NCBI GenBank assembly: GCA_002314145.1 | Contig: DCCG01000014.1 | Span: 1 to 64,000, forward strand | Direction of reading: 5' to 3' | From: Thalassolituus sp. UBA1087 | GTDB taxonomy: Bacteria; Pseudomonadota; Gammaproteobacteria; Pseudomonadales; Oceanobacteraceae | DNA: 64,000 nt | Shown: in pieces, positions 16,945 to 25,540 of the stretch | How positions within the stretch are numbered: position 1 is the stretch's first letter | How the letters are laid out: every line of letters begins with the position of its first letter | Program-made: the position numbers and the translations under genes | The notes under the pieces: model-generated | The model's database searches: none | The model's input: the letters and a program-made list of their open reading frames with translations, nothing else | Told to the model about the DNA's origin: nothing

Positions 16945-17679
16945 ATGAATACCAGTACCGATTCCCATAAGACCCGGACCGGCACCCGGCCGCAGGGGCA
17001 GAAAAGCAGCACCCGTGAGCGCATTCTGGCGGCCAGTCTGAGCCTGTTCAATGAACAGGGAGAACGCAGTGTGAGTACCAATCATATTGCCGCTCATCTG
17101 CAGATTTCGCCGGGCAATCTGTATTACCACTTCAAGAATAAGCAGGCGATTATCTTTGCGCTGTTTGAACAGTATCAGCAACGGGTACTGGGTATCCTCG
17201 AAATTCCGGCCGGACGCACATTACAGCCACAGGATAAGCTTCATTATCTGCAGGGTGTATTCAAAGGCCTGTGGGATTACCGTTTTCTGCACCGCGATAT
17301 GGAGCATCTGCTGCTGGCTGACCCTGAATTGCACCGCCATTACCGCGATTTTTTCCGCACCTGCCAGAGCCGGGTGGAAGCGATTTTCCGTGGTCTGGGC
17401 GCTGCCGGTATTCTCAATGTCAGTGAAGACGATATCAGCGGGCTGGCACTGAACACCTGGATTATTGTGACTTCCTGGTTTTCGTTTCTGCGCTGTAACC
17501 TGCTCAGTGACGAAGCCGGGACCATATCACCGGAACTGCTGCAGGGGGGCATCTATCAGGTTTTTACCCTCGAACGTCCTTACCTGACGGATGAATACCG
17601 CGACGAAATGATCGCCCTGCAGCAACGCTATATGCCGCGTCCCTCGTGGCTGGTGCATGATCCGGCTGGCGGTGAATGA
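16945..17679 (+). CDS. TetR/AcrR family regulator of the alcohol/aldehyde operon
   Basis: A 244-residue regulator from ATG 16945; GTG 16939 is an alternative two codons upstream, as the AGGTGG sits only 2 bases before the ATG. The N-terminal 20 residues are polar. The helix-turn-helix (about 40-62) ends ISPGNLYYHFKNKQA, as in TetR proteins with the 'repressor C-terminal' domain. It lies divergent from the aldehyde dehydrogenase gene with two identical-arm palindromes between them, so it probably represses the operon and itself. The stop overlaps the start of the next gene by 4 bases. Confidence 0.85.
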   Translation: MNTSTDSHKTRTGTRPQGQKSSTRERILAASLSLFNEQGERSVSTNHIAAHLQISPGNLYYHFKNKQAIIFALFEQYQQRVLGILEIPAGRTLQPQDKLHYLQGVFKGLWDYRFLHRDMEHLLLADPELHRHYRDFFRTCQSRVEAIFRGLGAAGILNVSEDDISGLALNTWIIVTSWFSFLRCNLLSDEAGTISPELLQGGIYQVFTLERPYLTDEYRDEMIALQQRYMPRPSWLVHDPAGGE

Positions 17680-18728
17680 AGCCGGCACTGCTGTTGATTC
17701 TGGCACTGGCGCTCAGTGCCTGTGGCCAGACACCGGAAGATCAGCTGCTGGATTATCAGCAGCGTGTTGCCCGGGTGCTGGATGAGGATATTCCTGCTGT
17801 CGGGACCCGTGCCCGGATTGAACGGATCGCCGTTACGCATTTTGCGCTGCCATTGCCGCAGCACCGCATCAATCTGCTGGAATTGCTCAGCCTTAACGAT
17901 TGCCGTATTGGCCAGGCGGTGGCGCAGAAAAATTCGACCCTGGGAAAGTTAGCCGCGGCCAGTCAGAAGCTGGTGCAGGAACTCGCCATTCTGCGTGATG
18001 GCGCTGACTGTGTTGCGCAATTGCAGCCGCAGGATGCGGAACTGGCTGGGCAGCTGAACAGCGCGCTGCAGGAAAAATACGCAGCCCGTATGCGTTATTG
18101 GTGGAATGCCTGGCTGAGTGCTGACGAGTGGCAGCATTTTATCGCCACTGCGGCGCAGCCTCTGCAATGGCCAGCGGCGGATGCACCAAAGCCTGCCCAT
18201 ATATCACTGACCTTAAACGCACTGGACTACGCCATCCATCAGGGGGAAAACATTGCCGCCGGGCGCTTCGCCCCACCGCGTGGTATGGAACCGCAACTGC
18301 AGCAGCTGATGCTGGGCGAAACGCTGGGGCGCTGGCTGGCCAGTGAATACCTGTTGACCCGCACACTGAATCAGACCGCCGCCATCATCGAAAACCGTCT
18401 TGCCCGTAAAGTACTGTGCCCGACCGGAGAAGAGACCCCGGATGCCAGTATTCTGCACAATGTGTTTGTGAAGTATTACGCCGGTCAGGTGCAGCCATAC
18501 ATCAGCCGCACTGATCAGCTGGGTAACGCATTAAGGGAGCGTCTGGACAGGCTTAAGAATCTGTTAAAAGAAGAACCGCCGCAGGCATTTCAACAATGGC
18601 GCCATCAGGTCGGACAGCAACAACAGGCGTTTGTCCGGGCGAATAAACGGCATGTTACCGCCTGGCAGAAAGTTCTGCGTCAGTGCGGCCTGATGCCGGG
18701 TGCTGACGCAGATGAACGGAGAGAATAA
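17676..18728 (+). CDS. DUF3080 family lipoprotein
   Basis: A 350-residue protein beginning with a lipoprotein signal (LLLILALALSAC, Cys at residue 16). The remainder is helical and rich in Gln and Leu, with a paired-Cys pattern (NDC and ADC). The pattern EDQLLDYQQRVARVLD matches the DUF3080 family of pseudomonads and marine gammaproteobacteria. The function is unknown. It is translationally coupled to the TetR gene (ATGA overlap), an unusual partner for a structural lipoprotein. Confidence 0.75.
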   Translation: MKPALLLILALALSACGQTPEDQLLDYQQRVARVLDEDIPAVGTRARIERIAVTHFALPLPQHRINLLELLSLNDCRIGQAVAQKNSTLGKLAAASQKLVQELAILRDGADCVAQLQPQDAELAGQLNSALQEKYAARMRYWWNAWLSADEWQHFIATAAQPLQWPAADAPKPAHISLTLNALDYAIHQGENIAAGRFAPPRGMEPQLQQLMLGETLGRWLASEYLLTRTLNQTAAIIENRLARKVLCPTGEETPDASILHNVFVKYYAGQVQPYISRTDQLGNALRERLDRLKNLLKEEPPQAFQQWRHQVGQQQQAFVRANKRHVTAWQKVLRQCGLMPGADADERRE

Positions 18729-18734
18729 AGACGA

Positions 18735-19520
18735 TTACAGCTGGCGCAGAAAATCGCTGATAATATCGCGTTGGTTTGCCGTATCTTTATCGGTGCGGAA
18801 GACAATTGCATTCTCTTCGCGGCTGATACTCAGGCTGTCACCGATGCTGCAACGCACCTGGGTGATGCCGGAAACCGCTGCTTTTACCGCCTCATCGGTC
18901 TGACACAGGCTGGCCATGGTGTCCGCAACCTGGCCACAGAAACCCTGAATACTCATGCTCATCATCTGCTCATTGCTGATGGCATCCCAGTCAACAGCCG
19001 TGGTTAATGATGTGCCGCACTTTTCATTGACGTATTCGTCTTTGCCTTCCAGTTTGTCGACAGAATATTCGAGGTGGTCATCACGTTTGTATTCGGCCAA
19101 CTGCGCCTGAATGCCTTCACTTTTCTGTGATTCATAAGTCATCAGCAGATCATCCACCTCACGATAACCGTCTTTATTAATGCTCAGGTGGATTTCACTG
19201 TCGTACTCACCCGGTAAATACAGTGTGTAATGATTTTTACGTTTGTAGATCACGTATCGTTTGGAGCCATCGAAGCGGATGCGGTAGGAGGTTTTTTCCC
19301 GGCCTTCATCAACGACGTCCGCCATAAAAATAATACCGTCGATATCATTGTTGACGCCGCGTACCTGTAACAGCGCTTTATCACGGTTACGCACGTCAGC
19401 AATGACCACATCGATACGGTGGCCGTCGGTCAGGTGCGTCATGTATTTATTCAGTTTAAGCGCCTGAGCAGGCAGACTGGCAGTCAGAACAAGGACTGCA
19501 GTAAATAATATTCTGAACAT
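18735..19520 (-). CDS. Exported protein of unknown function
   Basis: The protein is 261 residues from ATG 19520, selected because AGAGGA precedes it and the signal peptide MFRILFTAVLVLTASLPAQA then begins at residue 1; the open frame extends 40 codons further without signal character. The mature part is charged, with paired cysteines (EKCGTS, GFCGQ, SLCQ, RCSIG) that could form disulfides in the periplasm. It resembles no family I can name. It converges on the DUF3080 gene with 6 bp between stops, and an IR plus direct repeat lie upstream at 19581-19624. Confidence 0.7.
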   Translation of the reverse strand: MFRILFTAVLVLTASLPAQALKLNKYMTHLTDGHRIDVVIADVRNRDKALLQVRGVNNDIDGIIFMADVVDEGREKTSYRIRFDGSKRYVIYKRKNHYTLYLPGEYDSEIHLSINKDGYREVDDLLMTYESQKSEGIQAQLAEYKRDDHLEYSVDKLEGKDEYVNEKCGTSLTTAVDWDAISNEQMMSMSIQGFCGQVADTMASLCQTDEAVKAAVSGITQVRCSIGDSLSISREENAIVFRTDKDTANQRDIISDFLRQL

Positions 19521-19580
19521 AAAAAATCCTCTGAAAAAAGTCAGGTGGGGCAGAGATGCAGACACAGCCACTGTGAACCG

Positions 19581-19624
19581 ATCGCGCCTAATCGCGCCTA
19601 TGGGCGGCGTTAATATAACGCCGC
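19581..19624. repeat. Direct repeat and inverted repeat after rsmD
   Basis: ATCGCGCCTA occurs twice in perfect tandem (19581-19600). It is followed by the perfect inverted repeat GCGGCGTTA-ATA-TAACGCCGC (19604-19624). The structure lies between the rsmD stop and the start of the exported unknown, and may be an operator or an RNA hairpin. No T tract follows. Confidence 0.6.
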
Positions 19625-19636
19625 GGCCGTTGCTTT

Positions 19637-20191
19637 TCACCCGGGCTGTACTTCAAACAGAGAAAATGTGAACTCTTTTGTTTTTTTCGATTTTACCTGG
19701 CGCCAGTCAGGTGGGATCACCGGCGTCAGCCGTGTCTCATGTTCAATATAAACCAGAGCGCCGGGCAGCAGGCGCAGATTTTCGATGGCCGGATTGAGCA
19801 GGTTCTTATTAAAAGGTGGGTCAAGAAATACCAGATCAAATGGCTCGGGATTTTCTTCCATCCACACTAACGCGTCCCCGGCCCAGACCTGGGCATTGTC
19901 CGCCTGCAATAATTGCAGATTGTCTTTCAGCTGAAGGGCTGCGTTGGGGTGTTTTTCCAGAAAAATAACTTCTTTGGCACCGCGCGAAAGGGCTTCGAAC
20001 CCCAGTGCACCACTGCCGGCAAAAGCATCCAGCACGCGCGCGCCTTCGACATCAAACTGTACCCAGTTAAACAGGGTTTCACGCACCCGGTCCATGGTCG
20101 GGCGCAGGCCATCCAGAAGGGGAAACTTCAACCGGCGTGAGCGCCATTCTCCACCGATGATTCGTAACTGCTGGGACGGGGCTTTACTCAT
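19637..20191 (-). CDS. rsmD: 16S rRNA (guanine966-N2)-methyltransferase
   Basis: 184-residue SAM-dependent methyltransferase that modifies G966 of 16S rRNA in the small subunit. The start region LRIIGGEWRSRRLKFP, the RPTMDRVRETLFNW segment, the SAM motif DAFAGSGALGFEALSRGA and the catalytic DPPF (LVFLDPPFNKN) are all present. Its start overlaps the upstream membrane-protein gene by 8 bp. ftsY lies divergently nearby, as in most gammaproteobacteria. Confidence 0.95.
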   Translation of the reverse strand: MSKAPSQQLRIIGGEWRSRRLKFPLLDGLRPTMDRVRETLFNWVQFDVEGARVLDAFAGSGALGFEALSRGAKEVIFLEKHPNAALQLKDNLQLLQADNAQVWAGDALVWMEENPEPFDLVFLDPPFNKNLLNPAIENLRLLPGALVYIEHETRLTPVIPPDWRQVKSKKTKEFTFSLFEVQPG

Positions 20192-21005
20192 TGACTGCGC
20201 TTCCGCTGTTGGCTTCCGGGTTCTCTGCTTTGACGTTTTCAGGCGCCTGAGTTCGCGTCAGACAGTTCTGCACCTGACGGACCTCTCCGGGACGGGCATC
20301 CGCCAGGGATTCATACAGCTGGCTGTAGGCCTGAAAAGGCAGGCGATGGTAGGCAAGATCGGCCTGAATGTCGATCTGGGTCTGTTCATTCTGCCAGCGG
20401 CGGCGTAACTCGCGGCTCTGCTGCAGACGCCAGACGGCCCAGGCCTGCTGCGCCGGTGGCGTGATGCCGGTCGCTGCAGGATCATCGGCCAGCTGTCCCA
20501 GCTGCTGCCAGTCTTTCCCCTGTTGCTGAGCCAGCCACAATGCCCCGGGCATATGGCTGCGGATACACTGTGGCCAGGATTCGGTGGTGGTGGCCAGAGG
20601 CTGCAATTTCTGTTCACGGATCACCAGCGCCGCCATGGCCTGTTTTTCACTGGCAGGCCAGGGGCCGCTGATAAGAAGGGCCGCCGGTTCTTCCGCCGGC
20701 GCTGTGTCCAGTGCGCGATACAGCGGAATGGTCCAGCTGGCGTTGGGCAGGGCGATCTGTTGCGTCTGTTCTGCACCGCGGATGGCCAGCGTGCCACCCT
20801 TGATGGTGCCACCGGCACGCAACAGCACAGTGACGCCTTCATTGTTGGGCCATATCTGCCATTGCGGGTCATGGAGTGGCGGCAGCGCCAGCGGTTCCAG
20901 CGGAGGTTCCTGATCCTCACCGCCTGCCAGATTCAGCCAGGTAATAACCACCAGGCAGACAAGGATAATGATGTTCAGTGATTTGCGGCTTAAGCCCTGC
21001 AGCAT
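20184..21005 (-). CDS. Membrane-anchored protein of unknown function next to rsmD
   Basis: 273 residues with one N-terminal transmembrane helix (about 9-27, IIILVCLVVITWLNLAG) and a large, probably periplasmic part rich in Gln, Trp and Pro. The tail is low-complexity and acidic (ENVKAENPEANSGSAVNE). No known domain is recognised. Related bacteria often have M16 peptidase genes beside rsmD; this is not one, as no HxxEH motif is present. It overlaps rsmD by 8 bp, so it is probably co-translated. Confidence 0.65.
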   Translation of the reverse strand: MLQGLSRKSLNIIILVCLVVITWLNLAGGEDQEPPLEPLALPPLHDPQWQIWPNNEGVTVLLRAGGTIKGGTLAIRGAEQTQQIALPNASWTIPLYRALDTAPAEEPAALLISGPWPASEKQAMAALVIREQKLQPLATTTESWPQCIRSHMPGALWLAQQQGKDWQQLGQLADDPAATGITPPAQQAWAVWRLQQSRELRRRWQNEQTQIDIQADLAYHRLPFQAYSQLYESLADARPGEVRQVQNCLTRTQAPENVKAENPEANSGSAVNE

Positions 21006-21141
21006 AGTGAGATTGTCCTGACGCGATTCCTGTCGAATGATGGTAGGATAGCCAGCGGACGCTGGCGCTGGAAAGTCTGATTGTACGATTACCGCCAGCG
21101 GCGCTAACCATTGTTACCGGATCTGACAGTCAGAGTACCCG

Positions 21142-22455
21142 ATGTTTAATTTTTTTAAGCGCAAAAAAGACACTGAAGACAAGCAGGAAACCGGCGCAGA
21201 AGGCGTCACCGACAATACAGAACAGGGCGCTGAAGAGGCCGCGGGTGAGATCCCGGCTTCTGCTGAACAGCCGTCAGAGGCTCAGGCGGATACAGCTGAG
21301 GCGCCACAGCAAGCTGCCGCCAGCGGGGCCGAAGGGGTTGAAGAGGCTGCTGAACAACCGGCAGACACCGCAGAGACGGTCAGTCGCGTTGACGAAAGCG
21401 AAGCCGAAGCGCAGCCTGAGCTGCCGGCGGAAGGGCTGACAGCAGCTGATTCCGGGCAGCAGGCCGAACAGCAGGCAGACACTGCTGTTGCGGCTGAACA
21501 GGCGCAGCCACAGGCGAAAAAAGGCGGTTTCTTCAGCCGTATCCGGCAGGGATTAAGCAAAACCCGTGGCGGGCTGACTGATGGCCTGGCCAATCTGCTG
21601 CTGGGCAAAAAAGAAATTGATGATGATCTGCTGGAAGATCTGGAAACCCAGCTGATCATGGCTGACGTCGGGGTCGATACTACCCAGGCAATTATGCAGC
21701 GCCTGACCGACCGGGTGAGCCGCAAAGAACTGGGCGATTCCGATGCCCTGTACGACGCCTTAATCAGTGAACTGCAGGATACCCTGCGCAGCGTGCAGGC
21801 ACCGCTCACTATCGACGGCAGCAAAACGCCGTATGTGATCCTGATGGTGGGCATCAACGGGGTGGGCAAAACCACCACCATCGGTAAGCTGGCCAAGCAA
21901 TTTCAGAACGACGGCAAAAGCGTCATGCTGGCCGCCGGTGATACCTTCCGCGCAGCGGCGGTTGAACAGCTGCAGGTCTGGGGCGAGCGCAATAACGTAC
22001 CTGTGATTGCCCAGCACACAGGTGCCGATTCCGCGTCTGTCATTTTTGATGCCGTCCAGGCTGCCAAATCCCGTCAGGCGGATATTCTTATTGCTGATAC
22101 CGCCGGTCGTCTGCACAACAAAGACAACCTGATGCAGGAACTGGAAAAAGTCGTGCGGGTGATGAAAAAACTCGACGATACCGCACCGCACGAAGTGATG
22201 CTGGTGCTGGACGCCGGTACCGGTCAGAACGCAGTGAATCAGGCCAAACAATTTCAGCAGGCGGTAGGCGTCACCGGGCTGACCCTGACCAAGCTCGACG
22301 GCACCGCCAAAGGCGGCATTATTTTCTCGCTGGCGCAGCAGTTTGGTCTGCCGGTGCGTTATATCGGTGTCGGCGAAGGCATTGATGACCTGCGGACTTT
22401 CAACGCGGAAGAATTCACCAAAGCGCTGTTCCAGCGTGAAGCCGATGAGCAGTAA
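21142..22455 (+). CDS. ftsY: Signal recognition particle receptor FtsY
   Basis: SRP-receptor GTPase that docks ribosome-nascent chains at the inner membrane. The 437-residue protein begins with the membrane-binding MFNFFKRKK stretch. A long Ala/Glu/Gln-rich acidic A domain extends to about residue 130, then the N helical bundle (GFFSRIRQGLSKTRGGL) follows. The G domain has the P-loop GINGVGKTTTIGKLA from residue 237, DTFRAAAVEQL, DTAGR, TKLDGTAKGG and GVGEGIDDLR. It heads ftsY-ftsE-ftsX. Confidence 0.97.
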   Translation: MFNFFKRKKDTEDKQETGAEGVTDNTEQGAEEAAGEIPASAEQPSEAQADTAEAPQQAAASGAEGVEEAAEQPADTAETVSRVDESEAEAQPELPAEGLTAADSGQQAEQQADTAVAAEQAQPQAKKGGFFSRIRQGLSKTRGGLTDGLANLLLGKKEIDDDLLEDLETQLIMADVGVDTTQAIMQRLTDRVSRKELGDSDALYDALISELQDTLRSVQAPLTIDGSKTPYVILMVGINGVGKTTTIGKLAKQFQNDGKSVMLAAGDTFRAAAVEQLQVWGERNNVPVIAQHTGADSASVIFDAVQAAKSRQADILIADTAGRLHNKDNLMQELEKVVRVMKKLDDTAPHEVMLVLDAGTGQNAVNQAKQFQQAVGVTGLTLTKLDGTAKGGIIFSLAQQFGLPVRYIGVGEGIDDLRTFNAEEFTKALFQREADEQ

Positions 22456-22480
22456 TCAGGCCTGAACGCGGAGATAAGCA

Positions 22481-23188
22481 GTGACGCAGGGAAACAGCAA
22501 TGTGATGGTCCGGTTCGACCGGGTGAGTAAACGCTACCCGGGCGGCAAAGAAGCGCTCAGTGGCGTCAGTTTTGATCTGCACCGGGGCGAATTTGCCTTC
22601 CTGACCGGCCACAGCGGGGCCGGTAAAAGTACCCTGCTGAAGCTGATGATGCTGATGGAGCGCGCCAGCCGCGGCCAGGTATTCGTCGACGGACTCAATC
22701 TCAATCGCCTGCGCCCCTCGCAGGTGCCTTATCTGCGCCGCAAAGTCGGCGTTGTCTTTCAGAATCACCAGCTGCTGTTTGACCGCAGCGTTTATGACAA
22801 TGTCGCCCTGCCATTGCAGATCGCCGGTTACTCGCCTGCTGATGCCGGCCGCCGGGTGCGTGCGGCACTGGATTCGGTGGGCCTGCTGGGGATGGAAAAA
22901 CGCAACCCGATTGAACTCTCCGGTGGTGAACAGCAGCGCGTCGGCATTGCCCGTGCGGTGGTGAATAAACCACCGCTGTTACTGGCGGATGAGCCCACCG
23001 GTAACCTCGATCCGGAGTTGTCGGCAGAAATTATGAATCTGTTTATGCGCTTCCAGCAGGTGGGCGTCAGCGTGCTGATCGCCACCCACGATATTGCGCT
23101 GGTGGAACGCCTCGGACACCGCCGTCTGATTCTCGATCATGGCCAGTTACACGAAGGCGATGTGATTGCCGGAGGCCAGTATGTCTGA
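22481..23188 (+). CDS. ftsE: Cell division ATP-binding protein FtsE
   Basis: ABC ATPase of the FtsEX divisome complex, which controls peptidoglycan hydrolase activators at the septum. The GTG start at 22481 is chosen because GGAG lies 7 bases before it; inner starts at 22502 or 22505 would lack this. Walker A is GHSGAGKSTLLK, signature LSGGEQQR, Walker B LLLADEPTGNLD and switch His THD. 235 residues, slightly longer than the E. coli protein at the N-terminus. Confidence 0.95.
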   Translation: MTQGNSNVMVRFDRVSKRYPGGKEALSGVSFDLHRGEFAFLTGHSGAGKSTLLKLMMLMERASRGQVFVDGLNLNRLRPSQVPYLRRKVGVVFQNHQLLFDRSVYDNVALPLQIAGYSPADAGRRVRAALDSVGLLGMEKRNPIELSGGEQQRVGIARAVVNKPPLLLADEPTGNLDPELSAEIMNLFMRFQQVGVSVLIATHDIALVERLGHRRLILDHGQLHEGDVIAGGQYV

Positions 23189-24194
23189 GGTGCGCAGAAA
23201 GCCCGTGGCCAAAAACGCTGATAAAAAAGCGCAGGAAAAACAGAGTACTGGCGCGTCACTGCAGAAAATCGGCAGCCGTAAGCGGCTGTCGGCCTGGGGC
23301 GCGCATCATCAGCTGGTGGCCGCCGAAACCCTGCTGCGCCTGCTGAAAAACCCGCTCGCCAGCCTGCTCACCTGGATGGTGGTTGCCATCGCCCTGACCC
23401 TGCCCGGCGCGCTGTGGATGGCGCTGGATAATATGCAGCAGTTCAGCGGCCGCTTTCAGGAATCCGGGCGTATCAGTGTTTATCTGCAGCCCGGCACCGA
23501 CGTGGTGCAGGGACGTGAGCTGGCGCAGCGTATTGATCGTTTACCGGGCGTGGCAGAAACCGAATTCATCGATGCCGACAGCGCACTGGATGATTTCCGT
23601 GCCAACAGTGGTCTGGAAGCGGCGCTGGATTTTTTACCGGAAAACCCGCTGCCATCCGTGATTCTGGTGGAGCCGCCGCTGCAGTTGCCACATGCCGAAT
23701 TAATGAAACTGGTGGGGCAGCTGAACAATTATCAGCTGGTCGATACGGTGCAGATGGATATGGCCTGGCTGGAGCGTCTGCAGGCGATTCTGGACCTGTC
23801 GGAACGCCTGATCTGGGTGCTGGGGATTCTGCTGGCGCTGGCCATTCTGCTGGTGGTGGGCAACACCATCCGGCTGGCCATCGCCGCCCGCGTGGATGAA
23901 ATCCGCGTGGTCAAACTGGTGGGCGGCACCGATGCCTGGGTGCGGCGGCCGTTTCTCTACACCGGCCTCTGGTATGGCATGGTAGGCGGCTTACTGGCCT
24001 GGTTGTTGCTCATTATCTGTTGGGCCCTGTTGCAGGGGCCGGTGGCGCAGCTGGCGGAACTCTATGGTTCCGGGTTCACTCTGAAACCTCTGTCGGCGGG
24101 CGCGGCCATGATTCTGCTGCTCGCCGCCATGATTCTGGGCTGGTTAGGCGCCTGGTGGTCCGTGAGCCGTCATCTGGGTGAAATAGAGCCCTGA
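23181..24194 (+). CDS. ftsX: Cell division protein FtsX
   Basis: Membrane partner of FtsE, 337 residues. The ATG at 23181 is used because GGAGG lies at 23171-23175; it overlaps the ftsE end by 8 bp. After a basic cytoplasmic N-terminus of about 55 residues come the first transmembrane helix (LASLLTWMVVAIALTLPGALW), a periplasmic loop with SGRISVYLQPG that should bind an amidase activator such as EnvC, then three C-terminal helices with the VDEIRVVKLVGGTDAWVRRPFLY motif. Confidence 0.95.
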   Translation: MSEVRRKPVAKNADKKAQEKQSTGASLQKIGSRKRLSAWGAHHQLVAAETLLRLLKNPLASLLTWMVVAIALTLPGALWMALDNMQQFSGRFQESGRISVYLQPGTDVVQGRELAQRIDRLPGVAETEFIDADSALDDFRANSGLEAALDFLPENPLPSVILVEPPLQLPHAELMKLVGQLNNYQLVDTVQMDMAWLERLQAILDLSERLIWVLGILLALAILLVVGNTIRLAIAARVDEIRVVKLVGGTDAWVRRPFLYTGLWYGMVGGLLAWLLLIICWALLQGPVAQLAELYGSGFTLKPLSAGAAMILLLAAMILGWLGAWWSVSRHLGEIEP

Positions 24195-24314
24195 CAGACT
24201 GTCCGGCCGGCACTCAGCGGGCGCCGTATGGCGGCTCCGGGCTGGTGTCCTGAGTGCAAAAAATTGTTCCGCCGGCAGGTCGCAAACAGGAACTTATCCA
24301 CAGGTTGGATGTCC

Positions 24315-24320
24315 TATAAT
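24315..24320 (+). promoter_or_regulatory. Consensus -10 element upstream of rpoH
   Basis: A perfect TATAAT lies about 86 bp before the rpoH start. No good -35 hexamer is found at 16-18 bp; the nearest sequence is CTTATC. Other promoters may lie inside ftsX. Confidence 0.4.
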
Positions 24321-24405
24321 ACAGATGCTAAACTCATGGCCGATAAGGTCGGCGATGAGCTGACGGGGGCTCTGGTCCTCAAAGAATTTATTTCAGGAGT
24401 GTTCA

Positions 24406-25275
24406 ATGAACCAAGGTTTGCAAGCCGTTAATGCTTTGACCCCAGGTGGTAATCTGGAGTCCTACATCTCGACGGTCAACGCGATTCCTGTGCTGACGCA
24501 GGAAGAAGAGCGTGAGCTGGCCGAACGACTTCATTATCACGAAGATCTGGAAGCGGCGCGTCGTCTGGTGATGTCGCACCTGCGTTTTGTTGTGCACATC
24601 GCGCGCAGTTATTCCGGTTATGGCCTGAATCAGTCGGATCTGATCCAGGAAGGTAACGTCGGCCTGATGAAAGCCGTTAAGCGCTTTAACCCGGAAGTCG
24701 GTGTGCGCCTGGTGTCCTTTGCTGTGCACTGGATCAAAGCCGAGATTCACGAGTTTATTCTGCGTAACTGGCGCATCGTCAAAGTCGCCACCACCAAAGC
24801 GCAGCGTAAGCTGTTCTTTAACCTGCGCAGCCAGAAAAAACGTCTTGGCTGGCTGAGCCAGGATGAAGCCAAATCCATCGCCGATGATCTGGGCGTGGAA
24901 ACCAAGACAGTGTTTGAGATGGAAACCCGTCTCAACGCCCATGACGCCGCCTTTGATGCCGGTGCCGATGACGACGACGATACCGCCTGGCAGGCGCCGG
25001 CGGCCTATCTCGAAGACCGCAGTGCTGACCCGGCGACGCTGGTGGAAGCGGACAACTTCGAACAGGATTCCAACGATCGTCTGCTGCAGGCCATGGGTGA
25101 TCTGGATGAGCGCAGCCGTGCCATCCTGCAACAGCGCTGGCTGGCCGAAGAAAAAGCCACCTTACACGAGCTGGCCGCAGTTTATCAGGTGTCGGCTGAG
25201 CGTATCCGCCAGCTGGAAAAGAACGCCATGAAAAAGCTGAAAGCAGCCATGGGCGGTGAACTGATGTCGGCCTGA
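24406..25275 (+). CDS. rpoH: RNA polymerase heat-shock sigma factor (sigma-32)
   Basis: 289-residue sigma-70-family factor that directs transcription of chaperone and protease genes. Region 2 includes HLRFVVHIARSYSGYGLNQ, DLIQEGNVGLMKAVKRFNPE and the RpoH-typical VRLVSFAVHWIKAEIHEFILRNWRIVK. The RpoH box QRKLFFNLRSQKKRLGWL is present, and region 4 ends VSAERIRQLEKNAMKKLK. The start is 22 codons before VLTQEEE. Location after ftsX is conserved. The coding start sequence may fold as a thermosensor, as in E. coli, but I could not establish this by eye. Confidence 0.97.
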   Translation: MNQGLQAVNALTPGGNLESYISTVNAIPVLTQEEERELAERLHYHEDLEAARRLVMSHLRFVVHIARSYSGYGLNQSDLIQEGNVGLMKAVKRFNPEVGVRLVSFAVHWIKAEIHEFILRNWRIVKVATTKAQRKLFFNLRSQKKRLGWLSQDEAKSIADDLGVETKTVFEMETRLNAHDAAFDAGADDDDDTAWQAPAAYLEDRSADPATLVEADNFEQDSNDRLLQAMGDLDERSRAILQQRWLAEEKATLHELAAVYQVSAERIRQLEKNAMKKLKAAMGGELMSA

Positions 25276-25300
25276 TACTGAGGCCACAGCAGTCTGCAGA

Positions 25301-25327
25301 AACCGCCGCATTGCCGGCGGTTTTTTT
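25301..25327 (+). terminator. rpoH terminator
   Basis: The stem AACCGCCG/CGGCGGTT with loop CATTGC is followed by a run of T residues, 25 bp after the rpoH stop. Confidence 0.88.
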
Positions 25328-25405
25328 ATGCCTGTCGTTCGCCCTCCCGGCGGCAGACAGCCTGATGCAATCCCCGTATAATGCGGGCCATTTCCGGAGA
25401 ATCTG

Positions 25406-25540
25406 ATGATGCAACAACAGCGCCTGTTACTAACGCTGCTGGCCTTTTTTACGCTCACCCTGAGTGCCTGTGGCCAGAAGGGCGATCTGTATCTGCCTGA
25501 AGACACTCCTTCCAACTCGTTTACGGAATCCCGATCCTGA
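25406..25540 (+). CDS. lptM: Small LptM (YifL)-type lipoprotein
   Basis: A 44-residue lipoprotein beginning MMQQQRLLLTLLAFFTL, with lipobox LSAC (Cys22) followed by the family signature GQKGDLYLP. In E. coli LptM binds the LptDE translocon and assists its oxidative maturation; the same role is inferred. The stop overlaps the first base of lysA (TGATG). The pair lptM-lysA/dapF is widely conserved. ATG 25409 is an equally possible start. Confidence 0.9.
   Translation: MMQQQRLLLTLLAFFTLTLSACGQKGDLYLPEDTPSNSFTESRS

Noticed and set aside
23166..23180. Upstream TTG start for ftsX
   Set aside because: The Shine-Dalgarno GGAGG lies inside this extension and at proper distance from ATG 23181.
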